NCBI GenBank assembly: GCA_937924905.1
Contig: CALDUK010000016.1
Location: 124,001 to 188,000, forward strand
DNA length: 64,000 nt
Reading direction: 5' to 3'
Source of the DNA: an uncultured Paracoccaceae bacterium
GTDB taxonomy: Bacteria > Pseudomonadota > Alphaproteobacteria > Rhodobacterales > Rhodobacteraceae
A program made the position numbers and the translations under genes. This document shows positions 17,017 through 26,844 of the stretch, one piece after another (within the stretch, counting starts at the first letter, position 1; each line of letters begins with the position of its first letter). A model generated the notes under the pieces. The model saw only the letters and a list, made by a program, of their open reading frames with translations. It searched no databases and was not told where the DNA came from.

Positions 17017-18305
17017 CCCGGCTTCGGCAACAGGGCTTCGATTTCCGCCCAGGTTTGCGTCAACACCATGCTGCGCGCTTCGATCACGCGTTTGGCGGCA
17101 TGTGTCATGGTTTGCCGATCCGAAACATTCTGTAATGCGATGACGGCATCCGCCAGATCGGTTGCAGACGACACAATCCTGCAGGCCCCTTCTTTGATCA
17201 GCGCGTCATAACTTTCGGAAAAATATGATATATGTGATCCTGTTAGAATAGCCGACCCCAAAGCTGCCGCTTCGAACGGGTTCTTGCCTTCTAACCCGTC
17301 GATCAGTGAATGGCCCACAAAAGACACCGTGGCCAGCCGGTACCAAAGCCCCATTTCGCCAAAGGTGTCGGCGATATAGACCGCAGTTTCTTGTGTCAGG
17401 TCATCTGCCTTTCCGCGGCGGCTCACCGCGGGAAACCGGGCTTCCGACATCTCTGCAAATCCTGGCCCATCCGCCTTGAACCGAGGGGCGGCGATCAAAA
17501 GCGCACCGGGCAGGCGTTCAAGCACCTGCGCATGCGCTTCAAGGATTGCCTCGTGTTCGCTTTTTTCGGTTGCAGCAGCACACCAGATGGGGCGGTTGCC
17601 AATCTGTTGGCGAAGATCAAGAAGCGTCGTGTCATCGGCGGGCAATGGGCGCGCCGCAGCTTTCAGGGCGCCAGCAATAACGATCTGTTCGTCTGGTGCG
17701 CCAAGTTCTGCGAAACGTTCTGCGCTTAACTTGTCCTGAACCAATAGCTTTTGAAACAAACCAAGAATGTCCGTCATCATGCCGCCCAACCGCTTGCGGC
17801 TTGCAAAGTTACGGTCGGGCATCCGGCTGTTGATCAAGATCAGCGGGATCTGACATGCGTGCGTTTCAACCATTAAACGGGGCCAAAAATCCAACTCGGA
17901 AAACGCTGCAACCGATGGCGACCAGTACCCAAGAAACGCACGCACTGCCTTTGGCGTGTCGATGGGCAAAAGCACATGGATACACCGTCCGGGCAATGCG
18001 GCTTTCGCCAAAGCCTCGACCGAGCTTGCCGTCGAAGTGGTCAACACGGCGTGGCTGCCGGGTCGATCGGCCAAAGCGCGCTCGATCAATGGTAACAACG
18101 CGAAGCTTTCGCCAACCGACAAGGCGTGAAACCACAGAATTTCGCCGGGCGGTCGCGCCACAGTGTACACCCCGTATTTCTCGGGCAGGCGCGATGGTAG
18201 CTCCTTACCGTTTTTCAGGCGGCGCTTGTGAACCAGTCGCCAAATGGGCCCCGCAACATATGTGAACGCCAGATAAAGTCTTAGGGTCGGGGACATGTCC
18301 TTCAC
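17013..18305 (-). CDS. waaA: Kdo transferase
   Basis: A 430-residue GT30 glycosyltransferase that adds Kdo to the lipid A precursor at the inner membrane. It has the N-terminal membrane-associated segment, a PGEILWFHALSVGE stretch, the family TTSTASS and SELDFWPRLM motifs, and the C-terminal GLEGKNPFEAAALGSAI nucleotide-sugar site. GTG start at 18305, overlapping the kdsD stop (GTGA); an internal ATG at 18296 is an alternative. It is last in the kdsB-kdsA-kdsD-waaA unit. Confidence 0.93.
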   Translation of the reverse strand: MKDMSPTLRLYLAFTYVAGPIWRLVHKRRLKNGKELPSRLPEKYGVYTVARPPGEILWFHALSVGESFALLPLIERALADRPGSHAVLTTSTASSVEALAKAALPGRCIHVLLPIDTPKAVRAFLGYWSPSVAAFSELDFWPRLMVETHACQIPLILINSRMPDRNFASRKRLGGMMTDILGLFQKLLVQDKLSAERFAELGAPDEQIVIAGALKAAARPLPADDTTLLDLRQQIGNRPIWCAAATEKSEHEAILEAHAQVLERLPGALLIAAPRFKADGPGFAEMSEARFPAVSRRGKADDLTQETAVYIADTFGEMGLWYRLATVSFVGHSLIDGLEGKNPFEAAALGSAILTGSHISYFSESYDALIKEGACRIVSSATDLADAVIALQNVSDRQTMTHAAKRVIEARSMVLTQTWAEIEALLPKPG

Positions 18306-19282
18306 GCAGCGCCGCGGTTTAGCAGGCGCAACAACGTCACCAAACCGCAGGGCTTGTTGTCTGTCACCACGAACGCTGCGGAAATGCGTTTGGATTGGAG
18401 GGTCGCCAAAGCTTCGCCCGCAATCATGCTGGGCGCCAGTGTTACGGATCCGGTTGTCATAATGTCACCGGTCACGGCGTCATGCAGCGCGCCGCGCATG
18501 GTGGCGTCGGCTTGTTGTTCCAGATAACGGCGGATATCGCCATCGGTGATGACGCCCTTCAATTCGGCACCGTCGACGACGCCGACAATGCCGAAACCTT
18601 TCGCCGATAGTTCCGTGATTGCCGTGATCACAGGCGCATCGACCGCCACCAAAGGCAGGGTCTGGGCGTCGTGCATAACTTCATCCACCTGTTTCAACTG
18701 TGCGCCCAAAGATCCACCGGGATGGAATGTATGAAAGCTCTCTTCGCTGAACCCTTTTCGTTCCAGAACAGCAATCGCCAGCGCGTCGCCCAAGGCCAGC
18801 TGCAAAAGCGTCGATGTCGTCGGTGCCAGATTGTGCGGACAGGCTTCACGCACTTTGGGCAGTTTCAAAACAACCGACGCTGCCTGCGCCAAGGTGCTGT
18901 CAGCCTCGCCCGTCAGTGCGATCAAGGGCACATGGCGACGTTTGGCATAGCCCAGAACATCCGACAATTCGCGGGTCTCGCCAGACCAGGACAGGGCTAG
19001 AATGACGTCGCCTGGCGTGACCATGCCCAAATCGCCGTGGCTGGCTTCGGCAGGGTGCAGAAAATAAGCGGGCGTGCCGGTAGACGAAAACGTGGCCGCG
19101 AGCTTGGTGCCCACATGGCCGGATTTGCCAAGGCCGGTTACGATCAATCGGCCTTCCATCTGTGCGATCACCTCGACAGCTTCATCCAGCACGGTGTCCA
19201 GATCGGGCAGAGCGTCGATCAATTGCGCCAGCGCCGCGTGATCCTGGGTCAGGGAATTTTTGATGGAATCCTTGGTCGGCAT
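18302..19282 (-). CDS. kdsD: Arabinose-5-phosphate isomerase (KpsF/GutQ family)
   Basis: A 326-residue enzyme making arabinose-5-phosphate from ribulose-5-phosphate, the first step to Kdo. A SIS domain with VTGLGKSGHVGTKLAATFSS (about residues 45-70) and HPAEASHGDLGM is followed by two CBS domains (about 200-325). The ATG at 19282 has GAGGAAAAGG nine bases upstream; a TTG at 19291 has no spacing for a ribosome site. Its place in a Kdo gene cluster supports a biosynthetic rather than sugar-catabolic role. Confidence 0.94.
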   Translation of the reverse strand: MPTKDSIKNSLTQDHAALAQLIDALPDLDTVLDEAVEVIAQMEGRLIVTGLGKSGHVGTKLAATFSSTGTPAYFLHPAEASHGDLGMVTPGDVILALSWSGETRELSDVLGYAKRRHVPLIALTGEADSTLAQAASVVLKLPKVREACPHNLAPTTSTLLQLALGDALAIAVLERKGFSEESFHTFHPGGSLGAQLKQVDEVMHDAQTLPLVAVDAPVITAITELSAKGFGIVGVVDGAELKGVITDGDIRRYLEQQADATMRGALHDAVTGDIMTTGSVTLAPSMIAGEALATLQSKRISAAFVVTDNKPCGLVTLLRLLNRGAA

Positions 19283-19341
19283 GCTGTGCAACCTTTTCCT
19301 CGGGATTAGGTCAATCGCGCTGCGGCGACAAGTCAGGCGGG

Positions 19342-20157
19342 CTAGGGCTTGGTGATTGTATCCAGCGCTTTCAGTGATTTCAGAAGCGGTTTCATCTGAT
19401 CAAGGCGCACCATATTCGGCCCATCTGACGGGGACCGTTCGGGGTCTTCATGCGTTTCGATAAAGACAGCCGACACGCCAATGGCAACCGCTGCGCGCGC
19501 AAGCGGCGGCACGAACCGGGCCTCACCGCCGGATGACAGTCCCTGGCCGCCCGGCAGTTGCACGGAATGCGTGGCATCAAACACAACAGGATAGCCGGTC
19601 TCGGCCATGATCGGCAAAGACCGCATATCCGAGACAAGCATATTGTACCCAAAGCTTGCGCCGCGTTCGGTCAATAGAATTCTTTCATTCCCGGTGGACG
19701 CAACCTTGTCGGCGACGTTCTTCATGTCCCATGGCGCCAGGAACTGTCCCTTTTTGACGTTGATCACTGCACCTGTTTCGCCAGCGGCCAGCAGTAGATC
19801 GGTCTGCCGGCAAAGAAAGGCGGGGATTTGCAGGATATCGACGGCCTCTGCCGCCATCGCGCATTGTTCCGGCCCGTGAATGTCGGTCAGAACAGGGCAG
19901 CCAAATTCCTGTCGTATTTTTGAGAGAACAGTCAAACCGTCCTCAAGCCCCGGACCCCGCTTGCCTGACAGGCTTGACCGGTTTGCTTTGTCGAAACTTG
20001 CCTTGAATATATAGCCGATGCCAAGCGCGTCGCACATCGCGGCCAGTTCGCCTGCGAGCATCCGAGCGTGGTCAAGCGTTTCCAGCTGACACGGCCCCGA
20101 GATCAGCGCGAACGGCAGGTCTTGGCCAAAGGTGACGTTTCCGACCGTGACGCTCAT
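19342..20157 (-). CDS. kdsA: 3-deoxy-8-phosphooctulonate synthase
   Basis: A 271-residue aldolase-fold enzyme condensing PEP with arabinose-5-phosphate to Kdo-8-phosphate. The motifs [25 protein letters not shown] and [13 protein letters not shown] are diagnostic. The ATG at 20157 overlaps the kdsB stop (ATGA) and begins [16 protein letters not shown]; the upstream in-frame start at 20223 lies inside kdsB and is not used. Confidence 0.96.
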   Translation of the reverse strand: MSVTVGNVTFGQDLPFALISGPCQLETLDHARMLAGELAAMCDALGIGYIFKASFDKANRSSLSGKRGPGLEDGLTVLSKIRQEFGCPVLTDIHGPEQCAMAAEAVDILQIPAFLCRQTDLLLAAGETGAVINVKKGQFLAPWDMKNVADKVASTGNERILLTERGASFGYNMLVSDMRSLPIMAETGYPVVFDATHSVQLPGGQGLSSGGEARFVPPLARAAVAIGVSAVFIETHEDPERSPSDGPNMVRLDQMKPLLKSLKALDTITKP

Positions 20158-20945
20158 TCGATGCCCTCGCGTTTCATGATATCTTCGATCAAAGGAATAT
20201 CGGACGGGTTGTTCAACTCCCAAAACGCCCGGCCTTTTGCATCGACTTCGACACAGCGAACCGCCAGTCCGTTTTCAAGAAACCGAAGCTGTTCCAAACC
20301 TTCTGCCAGTTCCAATGGCCCCTGAGGCATAGCTGCATAGCGCCGTAATGCGTCGGGCCTATAGGCGTAGCACCCGACATGGTGAAAAACCGGGAAACCG
20401 TCCTCGGCCGCCCTGTCAGCAAAGGGCAAGACTTCTTTCGAGAAGTAAAGTGCATTGCCATCCACGCCCGACACCGCCGTTGTCGCACCGACGCGACCGG
20501 CTTTGCGGTCTGCCTGAAGCGCGGCCAGATGTTCTACCTCGGTTCGCAAAACGGGCGTCGCCATTTGCACGTCTGGTGCTGACATCGCGGCCAGCAAAAC
20601 CTCGACATAATGGGGTGGCGTCAAAGGCGCGTCGCCTTGCAAATTGACCACGATATCGGGCGCTTCAGTCAGAAGGCTTAGCGCTTCGGCGCAACGTTCG
20701 GTCCCGTTGCGCGGGGCGTCGCTTGTCATCAACACCTGTGCGCCAAATGATTCCGCGGCCTCTGCAATCCGGCTGTCATCGGTCAGCACATAGCATGCGC
20801 TGACCCCGGGCACGCATTGTGCGGCGTTCCAGCTTCGGTGGATCAGCGAGCGTTCGACGCCGGTGGCGCCTTTCAGCATCGCCAAAGGCTTGCCCGGAAA
20901 CCGGACTGAAGGATAGCGCGCGGGGATGAAGATGACGCTCTGCAC
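20154..20945 (-). CDS. kdsB: CMP-Kdo synthetase
   Basis: A 264-residue nucleotidyltransferase activating Kdo with CTP. It begins [20 protein letters not shown], the family nucleotide-binding start, and contains [17 protein letters not shown] and [13 protein letters not shown] at 20945 is chosen because it places this motif at the N-terminus as in other KdsB proteins and is preceded by AAAAGAGG; the longer frame to 21194 overlaps rlmE. First gene of the Kdo unit. No kdsC phosphatase gene is present in the cluster. Confidence 0.93.
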   Translation of the reverse strand: MQSVIFIPARYPSVRFPGKPLAMLKGATGVERSLIHRSWNAAQCVPGVSACYVLTDDSRIAEAAESFGAQVLMTSDAPRNGTERCAEALSLLTEAPDIVVNLQGDAPLTPPHYVEVLLAAMSAPDVQMATPVLRTEVEHLAALQADRKAGRVGATTAVSGVDGNALYFSKEVLPFADRAAEDGFPVFHHVGCYAYRPDALRRYAAMPQGPLELAEGLEQLRFLENGLAVRCVEVDAKGRAFWELNNPSDIPLIEDIMKREGIE

Positions 20946-21012
20946 GGGAAGCCTCTTTTCTTTTTCATCTAACGGAAGGCTTCCCCAAGCGCAAAGGGCA
21001 AGGGGGATATGG

Positions 21013-21711
21013 TCAGCCACGGAACCCGGTGGCGACCACGAATTTTTCAGATGAATCCGATCGCGACGCAGGCGGTTTGACGTTAACGACCTTGTCGAAA
21101 CGCTGCTTGAGGATGGCTTGCAAGCCTGCTTCGGCGCCGCCAGCCAGCACTTTTGCAACAAATGTGCCACCCGGTTCCAGAACGTCAAAGGCAAACTCGG
21201 CGGCCGCTTCGCAAAGCGTGATAATCCGCAAATGGTCGGTCTGTTTGTGCCCGGACGAGGCGGCGGCCATGTCCGACATCACCACGTCTGCCCGGCCATC
21301 CAGCCATGTTTTGACTTTGTCATCGGCCCCTTCGTCCAGAAAGTCGAGCTTGTGGATTTCGGCCCCCGCAATCGGGTCGACAGACTGCAAATCCACCCCC
21401 AGCACTCTGCCGGTTGGGCCCGGATTTTCGCCAAGCGCGTTCACACGTTTGACGGCCACCTGACACCAACCGCCCGGTGCACAGCCCAGGTCAACAACGC
21501 GCGCGCCCGGTTTCAGAAAGCCATATTTGTCGTCCAGTTCAAAAATCTTGAACGCTGCGCGGCCGCGATACCCTTCGGTTTTCGCCCGCTTGACATAAGG
21601 GTCGTTCAACTGCCGTTCCAACCAACGTGTCGATGACAGTTTGCGACCGCGGGCTGATTTGACCTTTACTTTCAGGTCGCGCTGTCCTCTGCCGCTGTTT
21701 TTCTTGGCCAT
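21013..21711 (-). CDS. rlmE: 23S rRNA 2'-O-methyltransferase RlmE (FtsJ)
   Basis: A 232-residue SAM-dependent methyltransferase that methylates the ribose of U2552 in 23S rRNA. A basic N-terminus ([14 protein letters not shown]) precedes [21 protein letters not shown] with the catalytic lysine, then [15 protein letters not shown] (SAM motif I), DVVMSDMAA and FVAKVL. The ATG at 21711 follows an ATG at 21717 by two codons; either could be used. Same strand as kdsB, 67 bases upstream of it. Confidence 0.95.
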   Translation of the reverse strand: MAKKNSGRGQRDLKVKVKSARGRKLSSTRWLERQLNDPYVKRAKTEGYRGRAAFKIFELDDKYGFLKPGARVVDLGCAPGGWCQVAVKRVNALGENPGPTGRVLGVDLQSVDPIAGAEIHKLDFLDEGADDKVKTWLDGRADVVMSDMAAASSGHKQTDHLRIITLCEAAAEFAFDVLEPGGTFVAKVLAGGAEAGLQAILKQRFDKVVNVKPPASRSDSSEKFVVATGFRG

Positions 21712-21759
21712 ATCCATCACCGTTTCAGGGCTAGCGCCGTGCGTTCCGCACGTCGCGCA

Positions 21760-21818
21760 GGGCAGGGGCCCTGCCCCCACTCCCCGGCGTATTTCGTGCA
21801 AGATGAAAAGGAAAGGTC
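21760..21818. repeat. GC-rich intergenic hairpin element, copy 1
   Basis: GGGCAG (21760-21765) pairs with CTGCCC (21771-21776) and is followed by a CCCC...GTATTT motif and AAGATGAAAAGG. A similar hairpin-plus-GTATTT arrangement occurs near 61.2 kb. Such elements are common between genes in Roseobacter-group genomes (recalled, not searched). Confidence 0.4.
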
Positions 21819-21820
21819 CG

Positions 21821-22411
21821 TCAACTGCCAAGAATGGCGCGGACATAGCCTTGTGTTTCCTTGAATGGCGGCACGCCGTTGTATTTTGTGACCGCAGCAG
21901 GCCCTGCGTTATAGGCCGCTAACGCCAGCCGCCACGATCGAAATGTCCGATATTGTTCAGCCAGATATTTCGCGCCACCGTCAAGATTCTCGACCGGATC
22001 GTGCGGATCGACGCGCAGGTATTTTGCCGTTCCGGGCATAAGTTGGGCCAAACCAATGGCCCCTTTGTGCGACCGTGCCTTTGGGTTCCATGCGCTTTCC
22101 TGAGTGACCAGTCGCAAGAACAGGTCTTCGGGGATGTTATGACGACGTGCCGCCGTTCGGGCGGCCGTTTCGTACTGGCTGCGGACGCGCGCGCTGAATT
22201 TAGGTATGTTTTCGGTGGTCGGCGCGCCGGGAACGTAAATCTCACTTGGCTGCAGTCGTACTGAATTGGCGTATTGCTGTTCGGCGCGTTCGTCCAGAAT
22301 TGCGGTTTGACGTTCAAAAAGCTTTTTGCGCGCTTTGGCCTTTGGGTCGGCAGCAAGACCAGGCAGCGCCAAGGCAAAGACAGCCAGAACCCCGATCAAC
22401 AAACGAACCAT
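21821..22411 (-). CDS. Periplasmic lytic transglycosylase (SLT domain)
   Basis: A 196-residue protein with a signal peptide ([20 protein letters not shown]) and a C-terminal SLT lysozyme-like domain. The catalytic glutamate lies in [13 protein letters not shown], followed by [13 protein letters not shown] and [13 protein letters not shown]. It cleaves peptidoglycan between MurNAc and GlcNAc. The ATG at 22411 is chosen because the signal peptide starts there; the longer frame to 22549 overlaps the gap gene. Confidence 0.92.
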   Translation of the reverse strand: MVRLLIGVLAVFALALPGLAADPKAKARKKLFERQTAILDERAEQQYANSVRLQPSEIYVPGAPTTENIPKFSARVRSQYETAARTAARRHNIPEDLFLRLVTQESAWNPKARSHKGAIGLAQLMPGTAKYLRVDPHDPVENLDGGAKYLAEQYRTFRSWRLALAAYNAGPAAVTKYNGVPPFKETQGYVRAILGS

Positions 22412-22459
22412 AGTGCCCCCAGTGGCGGAAACCGAACGGGCGGACAATATGGGGAAACC

Positions 22460-22484
22460 TGGCCCCGGATCAACCCCGGGGCCA
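22460..22484 (-). terminator. Hairpin after gap
   Basis: TGGCCCCGG (22460-22468) pairs perfectly with CCGGGGCCA (22476-22484) across a 7-base loop, 7 bases beyond the gap stop. No proper T run follows, so it may act as a 3' stabiliser or weak terminator. Confidence 0.45.
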
Positions 22485-22491
22485 TGCGTGC

Positions 22492-23496
22492 TTATATAAG
22501 CTTGCCCATGGCGACGGCTGTGTCGCTCATCCGGTTTGAGAAGCCCCATTCGTTGTCATACCAGGTCAGGATGCGCACCATATTGCCGTCCATGACTTTG
22601 GTTTGATCCATATGGAAGATCGACGAATGCGGGTCGTGGTTGAAATCATTCGACACCAACTGTTCGTCCGTGAAGCCAAGAATGCCTTTCAGCGGGCCTT
22701 TTTTGGCGGCTGCTTTGATCGCCTCGTTGATGTCTTCAACAGTGGTCTTTTTCTTGGCTTCAAAGGTCAGATCGACGACCGAAACATTGGGCGTTGGCAC
22801 GCGGATCGCAACGCCGTCCAGCTTGCCCTTCAGTTCTGGCAGCACCAGGCCGACCGCTTTTGCCGCGCCTGTCGAGGTTGGGATCATGTTCATTGCTGCC
22901 GCGCGTGCCCGGTAGAGATCCTTGTGCATCGTGTCCAGCGTCGGCTGATCGCCAGTATAGCTGTGGATCGTCGTCATAAAGCCCTTTTTGATGCCGACAG
23001 CATCGTTCAGAACCTTTGCGACAGGCGACAGGCAGTTGGTTGTGCAAGATGCGTTCGAGACAACCGTGTGCGCCTTTTTCAGCGATGCATGGTTCACACC
23101 GTAAACGATGGTTGCGTCCGCATCCGTGCCCGGAGCCGAGATCAGAACCTTCGACGAGCCATTTTCCAGATGCGCCTGGCACGCGTCTTTCGAGGTGAAA
23201 ATGCCGGTGCATTCCATCACCACATCCACATCGCTCCATGGCAGTTCGGCAGGATTGCGGATGGCGGTCACTTTGATCTTGCCGCGGCCAACATCAATCC
23301 AGTCTTTGCCGGTTTTCACTTTGACCGGAAAGCGTCCATGCACACTGTCATAGCGCAGAAGATGCGCGTTGGTTTCCACTGGTCCAAGATCATTGATTGC
23401 AATGACTTCAATGTCCTTGCGGCCAGATTCAATGATCGCACGCAAAACATTCCGTCCGATACGTCCAAATCCGTTGATTGCAACTTTGACAGCCAT
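22492..23496 (-). CDS. gap: Glyceraldehyde-3-phosphate dehydrogenase
   Basis: A 334-residue NAD-dependent enzyme of glycolysis/gluconeogenesis. The N-terminal [16 protein letters not shown] binds NAD, and the active-site motif [12 protein letters not shown] contains the catalytic cysteine. The ATG at 23496 has AGAGGAGA upstream; the in-frame start at 23529 is not needed. A 46-residue membrane protein precedes it on the same strand. Confidence 0.97.
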   Translation of the reverse strand: MAVKVAINGFGRIGRNVLRAIIESGRKDIEVIAINDLGPVETNAHLLRYDSVHGRFPVKVKTGKDWIDVGRGKIKVTAIRNPAELPWSDVDVVMECTGIFTSKDACQAHLENGSSKVLISAPGTDADATIVYGVNHASLKKAHTVVSNASCTTNCLSPVAKVLNDAVGIKKGFMTTIHSYTGDQPTLDTMHKDLYRARAAAMNMIPTSTGAAKAVGLVLPELKGKLDGVAIRVPTPNVSVVDLTFEAKKKTTVEDINEAIKAAAKKGPLKGILGFTDEQLVSNDFNHDPHSSIFHMDQTKVMDGNMVRILTWYDNEWGFSNRMSDTAVAMGKLI

Positions 23497-23519
23497 GGGT
23501 GGTTCTCCTCTTTGGCTCA

Positions 23520-23660
23520 CTAACGCCATATAGCGATTAAACTTATCAGATCGAGAAAGCGGCGCGCCAGATACAGCCCTATGCCCAGCCCCAGCGCATA
23601 ATCAATCACCAGGACGACAATCACGCTAACGACGATAATTAAAGCGATCCGATCGGTCAT
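23520..23660 (-). CDS. Small single-helix membrane protein upstream of gap
   Basis: A 46-residue protein beginning [20 protein letters not shown], with one hydrophobic helix and a C-terminal amphipathic [16 protein letters not shown]. Similar short proteins are found beside gap genes in Rhodobacteraceae as I recall them. The frame extends to 23705 with another possible start. Function unknown; it is 23 bases from gap and likely co-transcribed. Confidence 0.65.
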   Translation of the reverse strand: MTDRIALIIVVSVIVVLVIDYALGLGIGLYLARRFLDLISLIAIWR

Positions 23661-23812
23661 CTCGGGCGCGTTATGACAGCGGCTTATCCGCACGGAAACC
23701 CCCATGTGTTACTTGATCGATGCTTTTTGCGCCGCGTTGCCAAACAGGCGCGAAATTGCCGGGGCGGGTCTGGGGGTTTCTATGCCGTCAGCCTATAGCG
23801 ACGGGATGGAAC

Positions 23813-24256
23813 TTAGGCCTGCGTATCTAGCCAGATGGTGACCGGGCCATCGTTGACCAAAGAGATTTTCATGTCTGCACCGAATTGACCGTTTTCGACC
23901 GAAGGCCCCAAAGCCGCCAGATGCGCGGCAAAGTGACGGACCAGCGGTTCGCCAAGTTCGGGGCGTGCTGCTGTCGAATAGCCTGGGCGATTGCCGCTGG
24001 ATGTGTCGGCTGCCAGCGTGAATTGGCTGACGACCAATGCTGCACCTTTAACGTCCAGAAGCGACCGGTTCATGCGACCGTCATCGTCGCGAAAAATCCG
24101 AAGCTTGGCGGTTTTCGTGGCCAATTTCCGGGCCTCGGCTTCGGTGTCGCCGTCCATTGCGCAGACCAGGATCAGCAAACCATGTTCGATGCGGCCCACG
24201 GTTGTTTCGTCAACATCGACTTGAGCTTCACTGACGCGTTGGACCAATGCCCTCAC
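23813..24256 (-). CDS. dtd: D-aminoacyl-tRNA deacylase
   Basis: A 147-residue DTD proofreading enzyme that removes D-amino acids from tRNA. The start [17 protein letters not shown], the motif [16 protein letters not shown] and the C-terminal GPVTIWLDT (Gly-cisPro-like loop) are diagnostic. It uses a GTG start overlapping the stop of the sugar kinase gene (GTGA), so the two are translationally coupled. Confidence 0.96.
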   Translation of the reverse strand: MRALVQRVSEAQVDVDETTVGRIEHGLLILVCAMDGDTEAEARKLATKTAKLRIFRDDDGRMNRSLLDVKGAALVVSQFTLAADTSSGNRPGYSTAARPELGEPLVRHFAAHLAALGPSVENGQFGADMKISLVNDGPVTIWLDTQA

Positions 24257-25173
24257 AATTCGTCCCGCGACGGCGGGTTGGCGCCTGCGCGGCTGACCGT
24301 TATGGCAGCGGCGCGCGCACCAAGCGACATTCCCGCCTCAAGCTGATCAGCTGTGACCTTGCGCACGGCATCTTTTGTAACGACCCCCGCTTCGCGCAGA
24401 CCAGTCAAAAGACCACCGCCAAACGTGTCTCCGGCACCGACGGTATCGACGACGTCAACTTTGACTGCGGGCACAAATTGCGCGCCATGTGCGCTATAGG
24501 CGGTCACGCCGCGCGCACCTTCTGTGACAAAAACAACAGACGGGCCAGTGGCGCGCATCGCTTCGGCCTTTTCGGCAAGATCACCGTTGCCCATCAGCCA
24601 GATCAAGTCTTCGTCCGACACTTTGACAATATCCGCCGCCTCAATCATCCGGCTCAGCCGGGCGCGGTACGTCGTTTCATCTTGAATGAAACCCGCACGA
24701 ATATTCGGATCGATCATGGTGATCCGCGACCCACCTTCGCGCATCATCAATGTCTCATATGTTGCGGCGCAAGGTTCGACGGCCAAAGAGATACAGCCGA
24801 AGAATAGCGTATCAATCTCGTCCGTGATTTTGGGAATATCCCGTTCGGTCAACATGCGCCCCGCACTGTTTTCGTCGTAGAAAAGATAACTGGCTTGACC
24901 ATCAACCAAGCGCACAAAGGCAAGTGTTGTCGGACGGTCCGCACGCGCGGCAAAGCGTGTATCGACAGACGAGGCGCGCAAAGTGTCCATCAGCATTTCG
25001 CCAAAGAAATCGGTCGAAATACCGCTGAAAAAGCCCACCCTTTGACCCAACCGACCAATCGCATTCGAGGTGTTGAACACTGACCCGCCGACAAATGGTT
25101 GATAGGCGGCACTTCCGTCCGTCGTGGTGCGGGGAAGCATATCGATCAGGCATTCGCCTGCACAGAGGATCAT
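24253..25173 (-). CDS. PfkB-family sugar kinase (fructokinase-like)
   Basis: A 306-residue ribokinase-fold kinase. It has an N-terminal [10 protein letters not shown] and [15 protein letters not shown] substrate site, and the C-terminal [14 protein letters not shown] anion-hole/catalytic base motif. Fructokinase is the nearest subgroup by feel, but the sugar is not certain. The ATG at 25173 has AGGAGAG upstream; the longer frame to 25281 overlaps the preceding gene. Confidence 0.9.
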   Translation of the reverse strand: MILCAGECLIDMLPRTTTDGSAAYQPFVGGSVFNTSNAIGRLGQRVGFFSGISTDFFGEMLMDTLRASSVDTRFAARADRPTTLAFVRLVDGQASYLFYDENSAGRMLTERDIPKITDEIDTLFFGCISLAVEPCAATYETLMMREGGSRITMIDPNIRAGFIQDETTYRARLSRMIEAADIVKVSDEDLIWLMGNGDLAEKAEAMRATGPSVVFVTEGARGVTAYSAHGAQFVPAVKVDVVDTVGAGDTFGGGLLTGLREAGVVTKDAVRKVTADQLEAGMSLGARAAAITVSRAGANPPSRDEL

Positions 25174-25231
25174 CGCGTCTCTCCTGTTTTCCAAAGCCCT
25201 AGTAGGTACGGTTTGTGCCGAAAAGTGCGCA

Positions 25232-26332
25232 TCAGAATTGATATTGGCCCTCGGCATAAAGATAGCCGGCAATCGCCGCAACGATTAGCGCGACCAGCAC
25301 CGCCAACGCAATCTTGAAGGCCGACCACGGCCGTTCCCCACGAACCTCGCCGGTCTGGCCGTTCACCACAAACCGGTAGGATCGTCCGCGAAACTTGTAA
25401 GCCGCGATCCAGACAGGCACGAGAATATGCTTGAAGGTCATATCCGACATCCGCGTGTCGATATCTTCGACCCGTTGTCTGTCGCCGCCTATATCAAATT
25501 TCACGTCGCGTAGAATTTGCCGGTCCATAATTTCGCGCGCTTCGCCGAACGCATCTTCCAACTCGATCGTATAGGCTTCGGCCCGAAAGCCCGCCAGATA
25601 TTCGGGCTGATAAGGTTCCAGCCGGGTCAGATCCCAATGAACCAATGAGCGCCGAAATTTTTCGGGCAGGGCGGTCGAAGCCACCACCAGCACATCGTCA
25701 AAGAACCGTGCCACACGGCCACGCACAGGTGTCCACCGAATTTTGGGCACGTTGACGGTCTGCCGCTTGCCGTCGCGCATGATCGTGCGACGTTCATGAT
25801 AGACCGTACCACGTTGTCCGCGATAGCTGCTGTTGGTTTCAGAATCGAAGGTCCAGCAGGGCGTATAGACGCCCGCCATCTTCCGGCCTTTCCGGGCGTA
25901 ATCCATCAATCCCGAAGGGGCGAACCACAGACTGCCCAGCCAATCGGCCATCGACATCCGTGCTTCGCTTTCGTCCAGCATAAAGGGCAGAACGGCGGCC
26001 GGTTTGATCTGACGTGAAGCGCCGGTGTCTGTGACAACGGGCGTTGCACAAAACGGGCATTCTTTGGCATGAACGGCTGGGTCAAATTCTGTCCGCGCGC
26101 CGCAATTCGGGCAGGTGGATGTGCGCGTTTCCTCCATTTCGGCGGTGCCAAGCCCCGCGCGCATGGCGCGCAACAGGTCTTTTTCCACGACCGCTTCTGA
26201 CCGGCTCCAGGGCCCGTGCTCAATCGCACGCGAATTGCCGCAATGATCGCACGTCAGCCGTTCTTCACCCGGTTCGTAACGCAAGTCCGAACCGCATGTT
26301 TCGCACGGAAACCGATGTTCTTCCTGCCCCAT
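25232..26332 (-). CDS. Zinc-ribbon protein with C-terminal membrane anchor (YdjG-like)
   Basis: A 366-residue protein. The first 125 residues hold two zinc ribbons: CETCG...CDHCG and CPNCG...CPFC. A long middle region without recognised motifs is followed by one transmembrane helix (FKIALAVLVALIVAAIAGYL). Such proteins are often mislabelled as helicases because of the ribbon. Bacillus YdjG, encoded with PspA and the SPFH protein YdjI, has a comparable ribbon-plus-membrane plan (inference). Last gene of the seven-gene operon; its ATG overlaps the cytochrome b561 stop by one base. Confidence 0.75.
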   Translation of the reverse strand: MGQEEHRFPCETCGSDLRYEPGEERLTCDHCGNSRAIEHGPWSRSEAVVEKDLLRAMRAGLGTAEMEETRTSTCPNCGARTEFDPAVHAKECPFCATPVVTDTGASRQIKPAAVLPFMLDESEARMSMADWLGSLWFAPSGLMDYARKGRKMAGVYTPCWTFDSETNSSYRGQRGTVYHERRTIMRDGKRQTVNVPKIRWTPVRGRVARFFDDVLVVASTALPEKFRRSLVHWDLTRLEPYQPEYLAGFRAEAYTIELEDAFGEAREIMDRQILRDVKFDIGGDRQRVEDIDTRMSDMTFKHILVPVWIAAYKFRGRSYRFVVNGQTGEVRGERPWSAFKIALAVLVALIVAAIAGYLYAEGQYQF

Positions 26333-26820
26333 CAATCCTTGCTCGGTGAAAACATGCGCATAAGCGTGCCATCGGACCAAAGCGCCTGATGCAACATCGC
26401 CATCAAAAGATGACCAATCGCGACCAGCATCAAGGTCTTGCCAACCCATTCGTGCAAATCGCCCAGCCCTTCGATCTTGCCATACCAGGTGATCGCCCCC
26501 AAAAGCGGCGCAAGGATCATCAAGGCATAAAGCAGACGGTGACCCCAGATTGCGGCCATCCGCACTGTGGATGACCCATGTGGTTCCGGCGCACCGCGTT
26601 TCAGACGCACGATCAGACGGATCACGACAAACGCAAAGGCCGCGCCGCCCATCATCGTGTGCAGGGTTGCGCCGTCCAATCCGCTGAGATCCAGGTCAAT
26701 CCGTTGCCGCAAGGCCTGGCCCATTCCGTCATGGGTGAACCAAGCTCCAAAAATCAGGACAGCCACGATCCAATGCAGCGCGATTTGAAAACCGCTATAG
26801 CCATTTCGGACAAGTGCCAT
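26332..26820 (-). CDS. Cytochrome b561-type membrane protein
   Basis: A 162-residue four-helix membrane protein. Haem-ligand candidates are the histidines in IALHWIVAVL, THDGMG, LHTMMGGAAF, HEWVGKTLMLVAIGH and LLMAMLHQALW, the usual layout of bacterial b561 proteins. These pass electrons from quinol, in some cases to superoxide (CybB) or to periplasmic partners. Its position between an SPFH gene and a zinc-ribbon membrane protein suggests a role in membrane redox or stress. Confidence 0.9.
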   Translation of the reverse strand: MALVRNGYSGFQIALHWIVAVLIFGAWFTHDGMGQALRQRIDLDLSGLDGATLHTMMGGAAFAFVVIRLIVRLKRGAPEPHGSSTVRMAAIWGHRLLYALMILAPLLGAITWYGKIEGLGDLHEWVGKTLMLVAIGHLLMAMLHQALWSDGTLMRMFSPSKD

Positions 26821-26844
26821 CAGCGACCCCTTTTCGTCTTTGGT

